Source of the DNA: Microvirga splendida
Lineage (GTDB): Bacteria > Pseudomonadota > Alphaproteobacteria > Rhizobiales > Beijerinckiaceae
Direction of reading: 5' to 3'
NCBI RefSeq assembly: GCF_016427565.1
Contig: NZ_JAELXT010000006.1
Coordinates: forward strand, 167,860 to 231,859
Length of the DNA: 64,000 nt
In this document: in pieces, positions 47,242 through 56,621 of the stretch
Position numbering within the stretch: the first letter of the stretch is position 1
Layout of the letters: each line of letters opens with the position of its first letter
Made by a program: the position numbers and the translations under genes
Notes under the pieces: generated by a model
Told to the model about the DNA's origin: nothing
What the model saw: only the letters and a program-made list of their open reading frames with translations
Databases searched by the model: none

Positions 47242-48360
47242 ATGAGCCGCTCCTCCCCATCCCTCGATACGCTTTTCACCTGGATCCGCACCGAGAGCCC
47301 GACCTCCGACCGGGCCGGCGTCAACCTGATGATGGATCTGGTGGTCGCGCAGATGCAGGACGCCCCGGTGGCGGTGGAGCGCATCCCCGGCACGGACGGC
47401 CTGGGCGACGTGCTGGTGCTGCGGGCCGGGCCTCGGACGGGCGAGCCCGGCATCCTGGTGATGTCGCATCTCGACACGGTCCACCCCATCGGCACCATCG
47501 AGCACGACCTGCCCCTGCGGGTCGAGGGCGACCGGCTCTACGGACCCGGCATCTACGACATGAAAGGCGGCGCCTGGTTCTGCCTCGAGGCCTTCAAGGA
47601 CGTGGCCCGCCGGGGCACGGCGGCGCGGCCTGTCACCTTCCTGGTGACGCCCGACGAGGAGATCGGCTCGCCGATCACCCGGCCCATCATCGAGGATCTC
47701 GGCCGCCGCTCGGCCTATGCCCTCGTGACCGAACCCGCCCGCGACGGCGGCCAGATCGTCACCGCCCGCAAGGGGGTGGGGCGCTTCGACGTGCATGTGG
47801 AAGGCCGGCCCGCTCATGCGGGGTCGCGCCACAAGGAAGGCCGCAACGCCGTCTACGAGGCGGCGCGCCAGATTCTCGCCATCGAGGCCATGACGGATTA
47901 TGCGCGCGGCATCACCACGACGGTCGGCATGGTGTCCGGCGGCACGGCGATGAACACCATTCCGCAGCATTGCCGCTTCCCGGTTGACCTGCGGGTTGAG
48001 ACCGTGGCCGACGGGGAGGCCGTGACGGCGGCGATCCTGGGCCTCCGGCCCGACAATCCGGACTTCAAGGTCAATATCACGGGCGGCATGAACCGACCGC
48101 CCTATGAGCGGAGCGAGGCGACTGCCAAACTCTTCGACCATGCCAAGTCGCTTGCGGCCGAGATCGGCTTCGACCTCGTCTCCGCGCCCCGCGTCGGCGG
48201 CGGCTCGGACGGCAACTTCACGGCGGCGCTCGGCATCCCGACTCTCGACGGCCTCGGCATCGACGGCGACGGGGCGCACACGCTCCAGGAATACGGCCTC
48301 GTCTCCTCCATCGCGCCGCGCCAGAAGCTGATGACGCGCCTGCTGGAGACCCTGCGCTGA
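47242..48360 (+). CDS. M20 family metallopeptidase (CPG2/ArgE type)
   Basis: The 372-residue zinc peptidase has metal-ligand motifs SHLDTVHP, GPGIYDMKGG and PDEEIGSP, with a further ligand in GGGSDGNFTAALG. The central dimerisation lid (ARKGVGRFDVHVEGRPAHAG) is typical of carboxypeptidase G2/acetylornithine-deacetylase relatives. Substrate cannot be told. GTG at 47212 would add ten residues. A GNAT gene and rppH follow closely in the same direction. Confidence 0.87.
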   Translation: MSRSSPSLDTLFTWIRTESPTSDRAGVNLMMDLVVAQMQDAPVAVERIPGTDGLGDVLVLRAGPRTGEPGILVMSHLDTVHPIGTIEHDLPLRVEGDRLYGPGIYDMKGGAWFCLEAFKDVARRGTAARPVTFLVTPDEEIGSPITRPIIEDLGRRSAYALVTEPARDGGQIVTARKGVGRFDVHVEGRPAHAGSRHKEGRNAVYEAARQILAIEAMTDYARGITTTVGMVSGGTAMNTIPQHCRFPVDLRVETVADGEAVTAAILGLRPDNPDFKVNITGGMNRPPYERSEATAKLFDHAKSLAAEIGFDLVSAPRVGGGSDGNFTAALGIPTLDGLGIDGDGAHTLQEYGLVSSIAPRQKLMTRLLETLR

Positions 48361-48365
48361 GCCCC

Positions 48366-48827
48366 ATGGCGATCAGCGACCTGCGCAACCGGCCGGACTT
48401 TGCCGAGCCGGTCGCGGATCGCGTCTGGCGCGCCTTCTGGAAGGACAAGGGGCACCCCTTGAGCCTTCTCACCGGCCTCGTGCAGGAGAGCCTGGGTGAG
48501 GGGCCGGTCCCCAGCTGTTTCGTCGCCCATGACGGCGATATCTTTCTCGGCACGGCGTCCCTGATCGCCTGCGACGAGGAGACGAGGCCGCAATACACGC
48601 CCTGGATTGCAGCCGTTTGGGTGGAGCCGGACCATCGCGGGCAAGGGATCGGCGCGGCCCTGATCGCCCGCGCTGCGGAATTCGCCTTCGGGGCCGGGGC
48701 AGGGCGCGTCTACCTTCTGGCCGGGCCGCACCGGCGGTCGTTCTATGAGGGCCTGGGCTGGTCGGTGCTGGAGACGCTCAGCGATGGGATGTTCGTTCTG
48801 ACCCGAGATGCGGGCGGCTCGGCATGA
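48366..48827 (+). CDS. GNAT family N-acetyltransferase
   Basis: The 153-residue protein has the GNAT motif A VWVEPDHRGQGIGAALIARA with the acetyl-CoA pyrophosphate-binding RGQGIG, and motif B YLLAGPHRRSFYEGLGW. Substrate unknown. It lies 5 bases after the M20 peptidase, and its stop overlaps the rppH start by four bases, so the three form an operon. Confidence 0.9.
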   Translation: MAISDLRNRPDFAEPVADRVWRAFWKDKGHPLSLLTGLVQESLGEGPVPSCFVAHDGDIFLGTASLIACDEETRPQYTPWIAAVWVEPDHRGQGIGAALIARAAEFAFGAGAGRVYLLAGPHRRSFYEGLGWSVLETLSDGMFVLTRDAGGSA

Positions 48828-49333
48828 ACCCCGAGCGTGAGGCTCGCTACCGCCCCAATGTGGGCATTGCGCTCTTCAGCCGGGACGGCCTGGTTCTGAT
48901 GGCCCGGCGCCTGGGCGACGACGGCCCCGAGATCGTCCTGCCTGGACATGAGTGGCAGATGCCGCAGGGTGGGATCGACGGCGGGGAAGACCTTCTGACG
49001 ACGGCCCGGCGCGAGCTGTGGGAGGAGACGAGCGTCACGAGCGCCGTACTGCTCGGGGCAACCTCCGACTGGGTGAGCTACGATTTTCCGCCCTATGCCG
49101 GGCCGCCGCACCGGCTGTCGCCCTTTCGCGGCCAGCGCCAGCGCTGGGTGGCGTTCCGCTTCACGGGCGAGGACGGGGAAATCGATGTCGCGGGGATCAG
49201 GGGCGGCATGGTGCCGGAATTCAGCGCATGGCGCTGGGAGCGCCTCGAGCGCGTGCCGGAACTGGTGGTGCCCTTCAAGCGCGCCGTCTATGAGCACGTC
49301 GCCCGCGAGTTCCGGGCTTATGCGGGCGTCTGA
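48824..49333 (+). CDS. rppH: RNA pyrophosphohydrolase (Nudix)
   Basis: The 169-residue Nudix enzyme removes pyrophosphate from mRNA 5' ends or from dinucleoside polyphosphates. The Nudix box reads GGIDGGEDLLTTARRELWEE, then TSV, with Ser in place of the usual Gly after the EE-T. The start YRPNVGIALFSRDGLV and the FRGQRQRWVAFRF segment are typical of RppH/IalA. It overlaps the GNAT gene by four bases. Confidence 0.92.
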   Translation: MNPEREARYRPNVGIALFSRDGLVLMARRLGDDGPEIVLPGHEWQMPQGGIDGGEDLLTTARRELWEETSVTSAVLLGATSDWVSYDFPPYAGPPHRLSPFRGQRQRWVAFRFTGEDGEIDVAGIRGGMVPEFSAWRWERLERVPELVVPFKRAVYEHVAREFRAYAGV

Positions 49334-49342
49334 GGCAAACGG

Positions 49343-49981
49343 CTAGAGCGCCGCCGGCTGCACGAGCGCCAGCACGCCGTTGATGATGAACTGCACGGCC
49401 AATCCTGCCAGGATCACGCCCAGCAGGCGGCTGAGCACGATGTTGCCGGTCACGCCGAGCATGCGCGAGACGCGCTCGGCCGCCATGAAGACGGCAAAGC
49501 AGCTGGCGACGCCGAGGGCGATGAGGGCGATGAGGAAGCCGAGATAGACCGGGTTGCCGTCCGCCCGGCCGGCGAGCAGGATCGTCGCGGTGATCGCGCC
49601 CGGACCGGCCATGAGCGGAATGGCCAGGGGGAAGGCCGCCACGTTGCGGATATGGTCCTCGGTGATGGCGATGTCGGCGGTGTGCTGCTTGCGCTCGTTG
49701 CGGCGCTCGAACACCATCTCGAAGGCGATCCAGAACAGCAGCAGGCCGCCCGAGATGCGGAAGGCGGGAATGCCGACGCCGAGAAGCCGCAGCAGAAGCT
49801 CGCCGCCGAGGCCGAAGAAGGCCAGGATGCTGAATGCGATGATTGCGGCCCTCAGCGCCACGCGCCGGCGTTCCTCGGCGTTCATGCCCCGGGTCAGGGA
49901 GATGAACATGGGCGCGAGCGCCGGCGGGTCGAGGGTGACGAGCAGCGTCACGAGGGCGGCGGAGATGTAGTCGAAGAGCAT
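49343..49981 (-). CDS. MarC family integral membrane protein
   Basis: The 212-residue protein has six membrane helices and the MarC signatures LVTLDPPALAPMFISL at the N-terminus and PLMAGPGAITATILL in the centre. The family's function is not settled. It converges on rppH with only 9 bases between the stops. Confidence 0.9.
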   Translation of the reverse strand: MLFDYISAALVTLLVTLDPPALAPMFISLTRGMNAEERRRVALRAAIIAFSILAFFGLGGELLLRLLGVGIPAFRISGGLLLFWIAFEMVFERRNERKQHTADIAITEDHIRNVAAFPLAIPLMAGPGAITATILLAGRADGNPVYLGFLIALIALGVASCFAVFMAAERVSRMLGVTGNIVLSRLLGVILAGLAVQFIINGVLALVQPAAL

Positions 49982-50050
49982 CGGCTGGACCTTATCGCAA
50001 GCTTTGCGTTATGGCGTCCCCGGCGGCGTTTGGCGAGGGGCGGGGCAACG

Positions 50051-50905
50051 ATGTTCACGGTTTTGGATCGGATCAGCTGGCCGGGGCATCCGGACAAGCC
50101 CAACGAGGACATCTGCGGCGCGTGCGGAGCCTGGGCCTGGGTGATCGACACCTCGATCTTCCCCGGCACCGCCCCCGTCATGCACAAGGCCAGCGATGCC
50201 GCCTGGCTCGCGGCCTTCGCGGACGAGCGGCTCTCCGACCTCGCGCCCCAGGCGCAGGACGGCGCCACCCTCCTGCGCCGCGTCATGGAGGAGGCCCGCA
50301 CGGCCTACCGGGCCGTCGCGCCCGTGGAGCGGCATGAGGATTTCGTCACCTGGCCCCTCGGGGCCATGACCCTCGTGCGCCGCAGGGGCAGCGTGCTCGA
50401 TGCCTGGACCTTCGGCGACACCACGGCCTATCTCCGCCACCCCGACGGCACGGTGCAGGTCCTGGGCGATGCGCCCGGCCTGCGCGACTTCGAGTCCGCC
50501 AAGGCGGCGGAGCTGATGGGGCAGGCAGGCTCCAGGCCCACGGCCATCCTCGACGAGCCCGTCTTCCTCGCCTGGCTCGGGGAGCGCCGCGAGCGCAAGC
50601 GCAAAAGCGGCATCCCGGCGGCCCTCCTGAGCCTCAACCCGGACGCTACTGAGAGGCTGCGGCACGAGACGGCGCCGTGCGAGGACGGCACGGCGATCCT
50701 GCTGGCCTCCGACGGCTTCTCGGCCCTGGTCGATCTCTACCGCGCCCTGGATGCCGCCGCGCTGATGGAAGCGGCCCTGACCTCCGGCCTCGAACCCCTG
50801 GCGAGGCTGGCGCGCGAGATCGAGACGGAGCGCGATCCCGACGGGAGGCTTTATCCGCGCTTCAAGCTGAGCGACGACACGACGGCAATTTTGCTGAGGG
50901 CTTGA
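50051..50905 (+). CDS. PP2C-like serine/threonine phosphatase domain protein
   Basis: The 284-residue protein shows a PP2C-type pattern: an early DKPNEDICGAC with metal-binding Asp, WAWVIDTSIFPG, DAWTFGDTTAYLRHPDGTV and ILLASDGFSALVDLYRALD near the C-terminus, then KLSDDTTAILL. The acidic metal ligands are mostly retained (ED, D, SDG, SDD). The target is unknown. Divergent from marC; start is ATG at 50051. Confidence 0.8.
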   Translation: MFTVLDRISWPGHPDKPNEDICGACGAWAWVIDTSIFPGTAPVMHKASDAAWLAAFADERLSDLAPQAQDGATLLRRVMEEARTAYRAVAPVERHEDFVTWPLGAMTLVRRRGSVLDAWTFGDTTAYLRHPDGTVQVLGDAPGLRDFESAKAAELMGQAGSRPTAILDEPVFLAWLGERRERKRKSGIPAALLSLNPDATERLRHETAPCEDGTAILLASDGFSALVDLYRALDAAALMEAALTSGLEPLARLAREIETERDPDGRLYPRFKLSDDTTAILLRA

Positions 50906-50938
50906 GCTTCCTCGCGGATGTTCGGCCATGATGGGGTT

Positions 50939-51013
50939 GTCATCCTCGGCGGCCGCAGGCCGGGAAGGGGATCCATAGCTCGGTACCTGATCGTAGCTTC
51001 CCTTCCCCTCCGC
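50939..51013 (+). repeat. tgtcatcc/ggaatgaca palindromic element, copy 1 (truncated)
   Basis: The element begins tgtcatcctcggcggccgca, continues with the gaccgggaaggggatcca-like core, and ends ttcccttcccctccgc before running into another repeat. Full 102-base copies are at 51274-51375 and 59395-59496. Confidence 0.75.
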
Positions 51014-51014
51014 C

Positions 51015-51053
51015 GTCATCCCGGACGCAGCGCAGCGGCGATCCGGGATCGGG
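51015..51053 (+). repeat. Palindrome gtcatcccggacgcagc.../gatccgggatcggg
   Basis: A single copy of the first module of the composite mosaic array, about 39 bases with an imperfect inverted structure, abuts the preceding repeat. Confidence 0.7.
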
Positions 51054-51117
51054 TGCAGGATGAGGCGTTGATGGGGTGCCTCGACCTGGCGGAGCCTGGA
51101 ACCAGCATGGCACGTCT

Positions 51118-51264
51118 CCCTCTCCCGTGTGGGAGAGGGCTGGGGTGAGGGAAGTCCGGTGCCGGAGAAGATGCTGCGCGTGACGCGCTGCAGCGGAGAC
51201 GACGGCGCTTGGCTGGTGAGGCCGCACGCCCTCACCCCTGCCCCTCTCCCGCCCGGGAGAGGGG
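51118..51264. repeat. Inverted pair of ccctctccc/gggagaggg elements
   Basis: Two related palindromic units face each other: ccctctcccgtgtgggagag with ctggggtgaggg (51118-51151) and ccctcacccctg with cccctctcccgcccgggaga (51229-51264). This type of unit is common between genes in proteobacteria. Confidence 0.75.
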
Positions 51265-51273
51265 ATTCTCCGG

Positions 51274-51375
51274 TGTCATCCCCGGCGGTCTGCAGGACCG
51301 GGAAGGGGATCCATGGCGGTGTGCGTGTGAGTGGATTCCCTTCCCCTCCGCTGACGCGTCCTTCCGGGAATGACA
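51274..51375 (+). repeat. tgtcatcc/ggaatgaca palindromic element, copy 2 (full length)
   Basis: The 102-base element has ends tgtcatccccggcggtctgc and cttccgggaatgaca. Inner arms gaccgggaaggggatccat and ggattcccttcccctccg pair across the centre. It is the same length and plan as 59395-59496. Confidence 0.82.
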
Positions 51376-51409
51376 CCGGGGCGGCAGGAGCAATGTTCTC
51401 ACTTTGTTC

Positions 51410-51438
51410 TTGACAGCTACTGCAAGCTCTGCTATATC
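51410..51438 (+). promoter_or_regulatory. Strong sigma70-type promoter with no gene downstream
   Basis: The -35 box ttgaca (51410-51415) and -10 box tatatc (51433-51438) are separated by exactly 17 bases. The predicted transcript would begin near 51445 and enter a structured, non-coding stretch. This is the clearest promoter by eye in the window. Confidence 0.55.
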
Positions 51439-51444
51439 GTTGTG

Positions 51445-51710
51445 CATTCCCGCCCTTCGAGGGGCGCGCTCGCGAGGCGTCGCAGAGGTGGGGTGGGAAG
51501 CGGTCCCGCCGCAGGTCTCGCACGCCTGTGATCGCGGGTGGCCGATCCTGGCTCCGACCAGGTCCGCTGAAACAAACCGCGCGTGACGAGCAGTCTGGCT
51601 CTTCCATTCACCATCACATAGCGAGCCGGGCTGCCCAGCACGCCACCCTCGACTGACCTTCAGGCTCGCAGCGCAAGCTGCGGGCCACAAGGTGCTGGCT
51701 CTTTGACACA
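51445..51710 (+). ncRNA. Candidate orphan transcript resembling an rRNA-operon leader
   Basis: Downstream of the strong promoter lies a GC-rich, hairpin-forming stretch (attcccgccc near 51448 can pair with ggggtgggaa near 51490) that ends with gctctttgaca near 51696. That sequence resembles the conserved motif ahead of 16S rRNA in many rhizobial rrn operons. No rRNA follows. It may be a relic rrn leader, a small RNA, or chance. Confidence 0.25.
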
Positions 51711-51736
51711 GGCGTCGTCCTCGACCCACCCGCGTC

Positions 51737-51818
51737 ATGGCCGGCCCTGTGCCGGCCATCCCGATCCTCTCAGGCGCCGCGCCTCACCGACAGGGATCAC
51801 CGGCACAAGGCCGGTGAT
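51737..51818. repeat. Two perfect 9-base-stem palindromes
   Basis: atggccggc-N5-gccggccat (51737-51759) and atcaccggc-N5-gccggtgat (51796-51818) are perfect inverted repeats 36 bases apart, of the common ccggc intergenic type. Confidence 0.8.
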
Positions 51819-51831
51819 GACGAGCGGCGGG

Positions 51832-52076
51832 TCATTCCCGACGAAGCGCAGCGCAGATCCGGGATCGGGCATACCACTCCAGCACTGTCATCCCGGGGCG
51901 GCGCAGCCGAGCCCGGGATCCAGAACCGCTGACGGCCCCGAAAGAAGCGCGACGCCGATCGTCCTTTCCTGAAATGCTGTGGTTTTGGATCCCCACCTGA
52001 GCGGGGATGACACTGCGGAGGGTCGAGCGCCTCATTCTGCGCGCGATCCCGGGTCGCTTTCGGCGTCCGGGATGAC
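51832..52076 (+). repeat. Composite palindromic mosaic array, copy 2 (245 bases)
   Basis: The array has the same four modules and order as 22001-22247, with conserved linkers such as cactgtcat, aaccgctgacg and cattctgc. The length differs by only two bases, so the array seems to move or be copied as one unit. Confidence 0.85.
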
Positions 52077-52403
52077 GGAGGTGAAAAAGCCTAATCCGGA
52101 CAAGGAATTAGAGGGTATGCCTCCGCCGCTGCCTTCCCATCCGGCCGGCCCGGCGAAAGTGCCGCGCGTCCAAAGCTTCCCCAGGTCACGCTCGACCCCG
52201 CAATAAGTTGCTGAAACGTAAAAGAATTTCGGCTCTCCCGTTGCCTCTGGAAAACCCGTCAAAACGCTTGAAAAAGGCGGCGTTCTCCCCCATGTAAGAG
52301 CCTGATTTCAATTGGATTCGCGGGCCTGCCGGATGGCTTGACGAAGCGGCACGAAAAAAGCCGCCTCTCGCGAAAGGGCAGACCGTTTTAAGAAAGACCA
52401 ACC

Positions 52404-55172
52404 TTGACCGATCCGAACGATATCCGCTCCGGCGGCCCCGGCGGGGACCAGCCGGCCAGCGACATCAAGCTGATTTCCATCGTCGACGAGATGAAGCGCT
52501 CCTATCTCGATTACGCCATGAGCGTGATCGTGAGCCGCGCTCTGCCCGATGCGCGCGACGGCCTCAAGCCCGTGCATCGGCGCATCCTCTACTCGATGCA
52601 CGAGAACGGCTATACGCCCGACAAGAAATACGTGAAGTCCGCCCGCATCGTCGGCGACGTGATGGGTCAGTACCACCCGCACGGCGACAGCGCGATCTAC
52701 GACGCCTTGGTGCGCATGGCGCAGGATTTCTCGCTGCGCCTCATGCTCGTGGACGGGCAGGGCAATTTCGGCTCCGTGGACGGCGACCCGCCGGCGGCCA
52801 TGCGCTACACCGAGTCCCGCCTCGCCAAGGCGGCGATGCCGCTGCTCGACGACATCGACAAAGACACGGTCGATTTCACCCCCAACTACGACGAGTCCAA
52901 GGACGAGCCGTCGGTTCTGCCGGCGCGCTTCCCGAACCTGCTCGTCAACGGCGCCGGCGGCATCGCGGTCGGCATGGCCACCAACATGCCTCCCCACAAC
53001 TTAGGGGAAGTGATCGACGGCTGCCTGGCGCTTATCGACAATCCCGGCATCTCGGCGGAAGAGCTGATCGAGATCATTCCCGGTCCGGACTTTCCGACCG
53101 GCGCGCTGATCCTCGGCCGCTCCGGCGCGCGCTCTGCCTACACGACGGGCCGCGGCTCCGTGATCATGCGGGCGAAGTCCGAGATCGAGGAGGTCCGCAA
53201 GGACCGCGAGGCGATCATCTTCACCGAGATTCCCTATCAGGTGAACAAGGCCTCGCTGATCGAGAAGATCGCCGAGCTCGTGCGCGAGAAGAAGATCGAA
53301 GGCATCGCGGACCTGCGCGACGAATCCGACCGCGACGGCATGCGCATCGTGGTCGAGATCAAGCGCGACGCCATGGCCGACGTGGTGCTCAACCAGCTCT
53401 ATCGCTACACGCCGCTGCAGACGAGCTTCGGCTGCAACATGGTGGCGCTTAACGGCGGCCGTCCCGAGCTGATGACGTTGAAGGACCTGATCCAGGCTTT
53501 CGTCGACTTCCGCGAGGAGGTCGTGTCGCGTCGCACCAAGTTCCTGCTCAACAAGGCCCGTGAGCGCGCCCACGTGCTGTGCGGCCTTGCCATCGCGGTG
53601 GCCAATATCGACGAGGTCATCCGCCTCATCCGCACGGCGCCGGATCCGAACGCCGCCCGCGAGTCCCTCATGGGCCGTGACTGGCCGGCGCACGACATCG
53701 CGCCGCTGATCGCGCTCGTGGACGATCCGCGCCACAAGATCAACGACGACGGCACCTATCGTCTCTCCGAGACCCAGGCCCGCGCGATTCTCGACCTGCG
53801 CCTGCAGCGCCTCACCGCACTCGGCCGGGACGAGATCGGCGACGAACTGTCGAAGCTCGCGGCCGAGATCTCGGACTACCTCGAGATCCTGCGCTCGCGC
53901 GAGCGGATCATGGGCATCATCAAGGGCGAGCTGACGGAAGTCCGCAACACCTTCGCGACCCCGCGCAAGACGCAGATCGTGGATTGGGAATCGGACCTCG
54001 ACGACGAGGACCTGATCGCCCGCGAGGACATGGTCGTCACCGTGTCCCATGCCGGCTACATCAAGCGCGTGCCGCTCTCGACCTACCGGGCGCAGCGCCG
54101 CGGCGGCAAGGGCCGCTCGGCCATGACGACGCGCGACGAGGATTTCGTCACCCGCCTGTTCGTGGCCAACACCCACACGCCGGTGATCTTCTTCTCGTCC
54201 GAGGGTCAGGCCTACAAGGAGAAGGTGTGGCGTCTGCCGCTGGCGGCTCCCAACGCCAAGGGCAAGGCCCTGGTGAACATGCTGCCCATCAAGCAGGGCG
54301 AGCGCATCACCACCATCATGCCGCTGCCCGAGGACGAGGCGTCCTGGGACAAGCTCGACGTGATGTTCGCCACGTCGCGCGGCACGGTTCGCCGCAACAA
54401 GCTGTCGGACTTCGTCCAGGTCAATCGCGGCGGCAAGATCGCCATGAAGCTGGGTGAGGGCGAGCATATCGTCGACGTGCAGATCTGCTCGGAGAACGAC
54501 GACGTGCTGCTCACCACGGCCAAGGGGCAGTGCATCCGCTTCCCGGTCACGGACGTGCGCGTCTTCAAGGGCCGCGATTCCATGGGCGTGCGCGGCATCA
54601 ACCTGGCCGAGGGCGACGACATCATCTCCATGGCGATCCTGCGCCACGTGGAAGCGACTGGCGAGGAGCGGGCGGCCTATCTCAAGATGCGCCGCGCGGT
54701 CACCGGCGAGCAGATGGGCTCGGATGCCGATGCGGCTGACGAGGCGGAGGAGGCTTCGGCCGAGAACGTCTCGCTCTCGCAGGAGCGCTATGCCGAGATG
54801 AGTGCGCAGGAGCAGTGCATCCTGACCCTGTCCGAGAAGGGCTACGGCAAGCGGACGCTCTCCTACGAGTACCGCATCACCGGCCGCGGCGGCAAAGGCA
54901 TCACGGCCATGGCGGTGAACAGCCGGAACGGCAAGCTGGTGGCCTCGTTCCCGGTCGAGGGCTCGGACCAGATCATGCTCGTCACCGACGGCGGTCAGCT
55001 GATCCGCGTGCCGGTGGACGGCATCCGCGTCGTCGGCCGCAACTCGCAAGGCGTCACCGTCTTCTCCACCCGCGACAAGGAGAAGGTGGTCTCGGTGGAG
55101 CACATCGAGGGCGAGGACGCCGAAGACGTCGAAGGTCTCGACGATGCTGCGACCGAGGGCGGCGAGGAATAA
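52404..55172 (+). CDS. gyrA: DNA gyrase subunit A
   Basis: The 922-residue breakage-reunion subunit of gyrase has catalytic Tyr in [10 protein letters not shown]. The quinolone-determining segment [15 protein letters not shown] keeps the wild-type Ser and Asp. The GyrA box QRRGGKG is in the C-terminal beta-pinwheel domain, which has an acidic insertion ([16 protein letters not shown]). The start is TTG at 52404: a stop lies five codons upstream with no ATG or GTG between, and the next ATG would remove conserved residues. A terminator follows. Confidence 0.97.
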   Translation: MTDPNDIRSGGPGGDQPASDIKLISIVDEMKRSYLDYAMSVIVSRALPDARDGLKPVHRRILYSMHENGYTPDKKYVKSARIVGDVMGQYHPHGDSAIYDALVRMAQDFSLRLMLVDGQGNFGSVDGDPPAAMRYTESRLAKAAMPLLDDIDKDTVDFTPNYDESKDEPSVLPARFPNLLVNGAGGIAVGMATNMPPHNLGEVIDGCLALIDNPGISAEELIEIIPGPDFPTGALILGRSGARSAYTTGRGSVIMRAKSEIEEVRKDREAIIFTEIPYQVNKASLIEKIAELVREKKIEGIADLRDESDRDGMRIVVEIKRDAMADVVLNQLYRYTPLQTSFGCNMVALNGGRPELMTLKDLIQAFVDFREEVVSRRTKFLLNKARERAHVLCGLAIAVANIDEVIRLIRTAPDPNAARESLMGRDWPAHDIAPLIALVDDPRHKINDDGTYRLSETQARAILDLRLQRLTALGRDEIGDELSKLAAEISDYLEILRSRERIMGIIKGELTEVRNTFATPRKTQIVDWESDLDDEDLIAREDMVVTVSHAGYIKRVPLSTYRAQRRGGKGRSAMTTRDEDFVTRLFVANTHTPVIFFSSEGQAYKEKVWRLPLAAPNAKGKALVNMLPIKQGERITTIMPLPEDEASWDKLDVMFATSRGTVRRNKLSDFVQVNRGGKIAMKLGEGEHIVDVQICSENDDVLLTTAKGQCIRFPVTDVRVFKGRDSMGVRGINLAEGDDIISMAILRHVEATGEERAAYLKMRRAVTGEQMGSDADAADEAEEASAENVSLSQERYAEMSAQEQCILTLSEKGYGKRTLSYEYRITGRGGKGITAMAVNSRNGKLVASFPVEGSDQIMLVTDGGQLIRVPVDGIRVVGRNSQGVTVFSTRDKEKVVSVEHIEGEDAEDVEGLDDAATEGGEE

Positions 55173-55197
55173 GTAATTTATCTAAGTTTCAAACGGG

Positions 55198-55225
55198 AAG
55201 GGCGCATTCGGCGCCCTTTCTTTTT
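55198..55225 (+). terminator. gyrA terminator
   Basis: The stem aagggcgc / gcgcccttt with a 5-base loop is followed by ctttttat, 26 bases after the gyrA stop. This is a classic intrinsic terminator. Confidence 0.9.
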
Positions 55226-55265
55226 ATCGTTTATCGAGAATACGCCCGTAGTCCGCCGCCAAGCC

Positions 55266-55811
55266 CTATGCCATCCGGCGCGCACCTGCGCCGGCATCTG
55301 CCGTCACCCGGATTTTCACGAACATGCCTTTGTGGAGGGTGACAAAGATGTAGGAATCACGCTCCGTCCCGCGCTGCGTGATTTTCATGTGGGCCATGGC
55401 AAAGGAGCCGAATGTGGAGCTGTCGAGAAGCTCGGCATCCTGGTAGGCGCCGCTTTTCAAGGCGCTGCCGACATCGCTGATCGCCACATCCAATTCCCGC
55501 TTGGCCTGTGGCAGCGCGGGACCGGTCGGCAGCTTGAGCTGCTTGTCGTAAACATAGATGTCGGCCCAGGCGCCACCGGGGGCCAGATAGGTCACGCTGA
55601 AGCCCAGTCCCGGCGTCTTATAGTCCACCTTCGACTGGCGAGTGAAATTGCCGAGAGTCTTTGGAAAGGAGAAACCTTCGATCTCCGCCACCGATAGGGC
55701 AGGAGAGATCGCGCTGCGGACGGGCTGCGCCTGGGCGGGGAGAACCGCTGCCACAAGCAGGACGGCGAGAATGCAGCCGCCGAGGACGGACATACGCAGA
55801 AACTTCAGCAT
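55266..55811 (-). CDS. Exported protein of unknown function
   Basis: The 181-residue protein has a signal peptide (MLKFLRMSVLGGCILAVLLV, likely cleaved near PAQAQ-P). The mature part is predicted alpha/beta, with segments GFSFPKTLGNFTRQSKVDY and SYIFVTLHKGMFVKIRVTAD. No family is recognised. It converges on gyrA, and the gyrA terminator lies between the stops. Confidence 0.8.
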   Translation of the reverse strand: MLKFLRMSVLGGCILAVLLVAAVLPAQAQPVRSAISPALSVAEIEGFSFPKTLGNFTRQSKVDYKTPGLGFSVTYLAPGGAWADIYVYDKQLKLPTGPALPQAKRELDVAISDVGSALKSGAYQDAELLDSSTFGSFAMAHMKITQRGTERDSYIFVTLHKGMFVKIRVTADAGAGARRMA

Positions 55812-55880
55812 CGCAGCTCCCCTATTTGTAACTAAGTTATAGGGAAGCGAGTGCGCTGGCGAGTCTCGCTGAGGCTAGTC

Positions 55881-55970
55881 TTAGAAGCTTTGGACAGCCA
55901 AGCTCGCGAACGCGGCCGGGCTCAGCACGGCGATGGCGGTGGCAAAGACGATGCAGAGGCGGACAATCAT
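55881..55970 (-). CDS. Possible 29-residue exported peptide
   Basis: A short frame begins MIVRLCIVFATAIAVLSPAA and ends ...LAVQSF, looking like a bare signal peptide with cleavage near AFA-S. A caggaa sequence about 9 bases upstream of the ATG could bind the ribosome. It might be a microprotein, a leader peptide or chance. Confidence 0.35.
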   Translation of the reverse strand: MIVRLCIVFATAIAVLSPAAFASLAVQSF

Positions 55971-56089
55971 GGCGGCGTTCCTGAAACCTTGACTTTAGGT
56001 TAGTTGGAGTATTCCACGCCGCTGTCCAGCCCGCCGTGCGCCAACGCACGGCTTGCCGGGCGGCCCCAATCCGGCTACGCCTTGGCCTT

Positions 56090-56590
56090 ATGACACGCAC
56101 CGCCCTCTATACCGGCAGCTTCGACCCCGTCACCAACGGCCATCTGGACGTCCTGCGCCAGGCCTGCAGCGTGGCGGACAGGATCGTAGTGGCCATCGGC
56201 GTCCATTCCTCCAAGGCTCCGATCTTTTCGGCGGATGAGCGGGCCGACATGCTGCGCGGGGTCTGCGGGCCGATGCTGCAGACGCGGGGCGTGGCGCTGG
56301 ACGTGGTGACGTTCAATGACCTCGCCGTGGACGCCGCCCGCCGGCACGGCGCCACGCTGATCGTGCGCGGCCTGCGCGACGGCACGGATTTCGACTACGA
56401 GATCCAGATGGCGTCCATGAACGCCACCATGGCGCCGGAGGTCCAGACCCTCTTCTTCCCGGCTTCGCCTGCCGTGCGCCCCATCACCGCCACGCTTGTG
56501 CGGCAGATCGCCGGGATGGGCGGCGATGTCTCGGCTTTCGTGCCGGGGCTTGTCGCCGAGCGCCTGAAGGCCAAATTCAGGCGGCCATAA
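56090..56590 (+). CDS. coaD: Pantetheine-phosphate adenylyltransferase
   Basis: The 166-residue nucleotidyltransferase makes dephospho-CoA in coenzyme A synthesis. The T/HxGH motif region is [18 protein letters not shown], and the second signature is [20 protein letters not shown] at 56090 gives the standard N-terminus. It is followed by two cyclophilin genes in the same direction. Confidence 0.96.
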   Translation: MTRTALYTGSFDPVTNGHLDVLRQACSVADRIVVAIGVHSSKAPIFSADERADMLRGVCGPMLQTRGVALDVVTFNDLAVDAARRHGATLIVRGLRDGTDFDYEIQMASMNATMAPEVQTLFFPASPAVRPITATLVRQIAGMGGDVSAFVPGLVAERLKAKFRRP

Positions 56591-56621
56591 GGTTTTACCA
56601 TCCACAGGGAGATACCCACCC

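Larger units (their letters stand above)
50906..52403. other. 1.5-kb gene-free repeat-dense interval upstream of gyrA
   Basis: No convincing gene is seen on either strand in this interval. It holds at least eight palindromic or mosaic repeats (listed separately), one strong orphan promoter near 51410 and a structured leader-like stretch (51445-51710). The final 330 bases before gyrA (52077-52403) have little repeat content and should hold the gyrA promoter, which I cannot place firmly. Confidence 0.6.

Noticed and set aside
51232..51759. Open frame of about 175 codons on the minus strand in the repeat-rich interval
   Set aside because: It runs straight through palindromic repeats and the orphan promoter; composition is not protein-like.
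53001..55103. Long open frame (about 700 codons) antisense to gyrA
   Set aside because: A shadow of gyrA in a GC-rich genome; low-complexity composition and no ribosome site.
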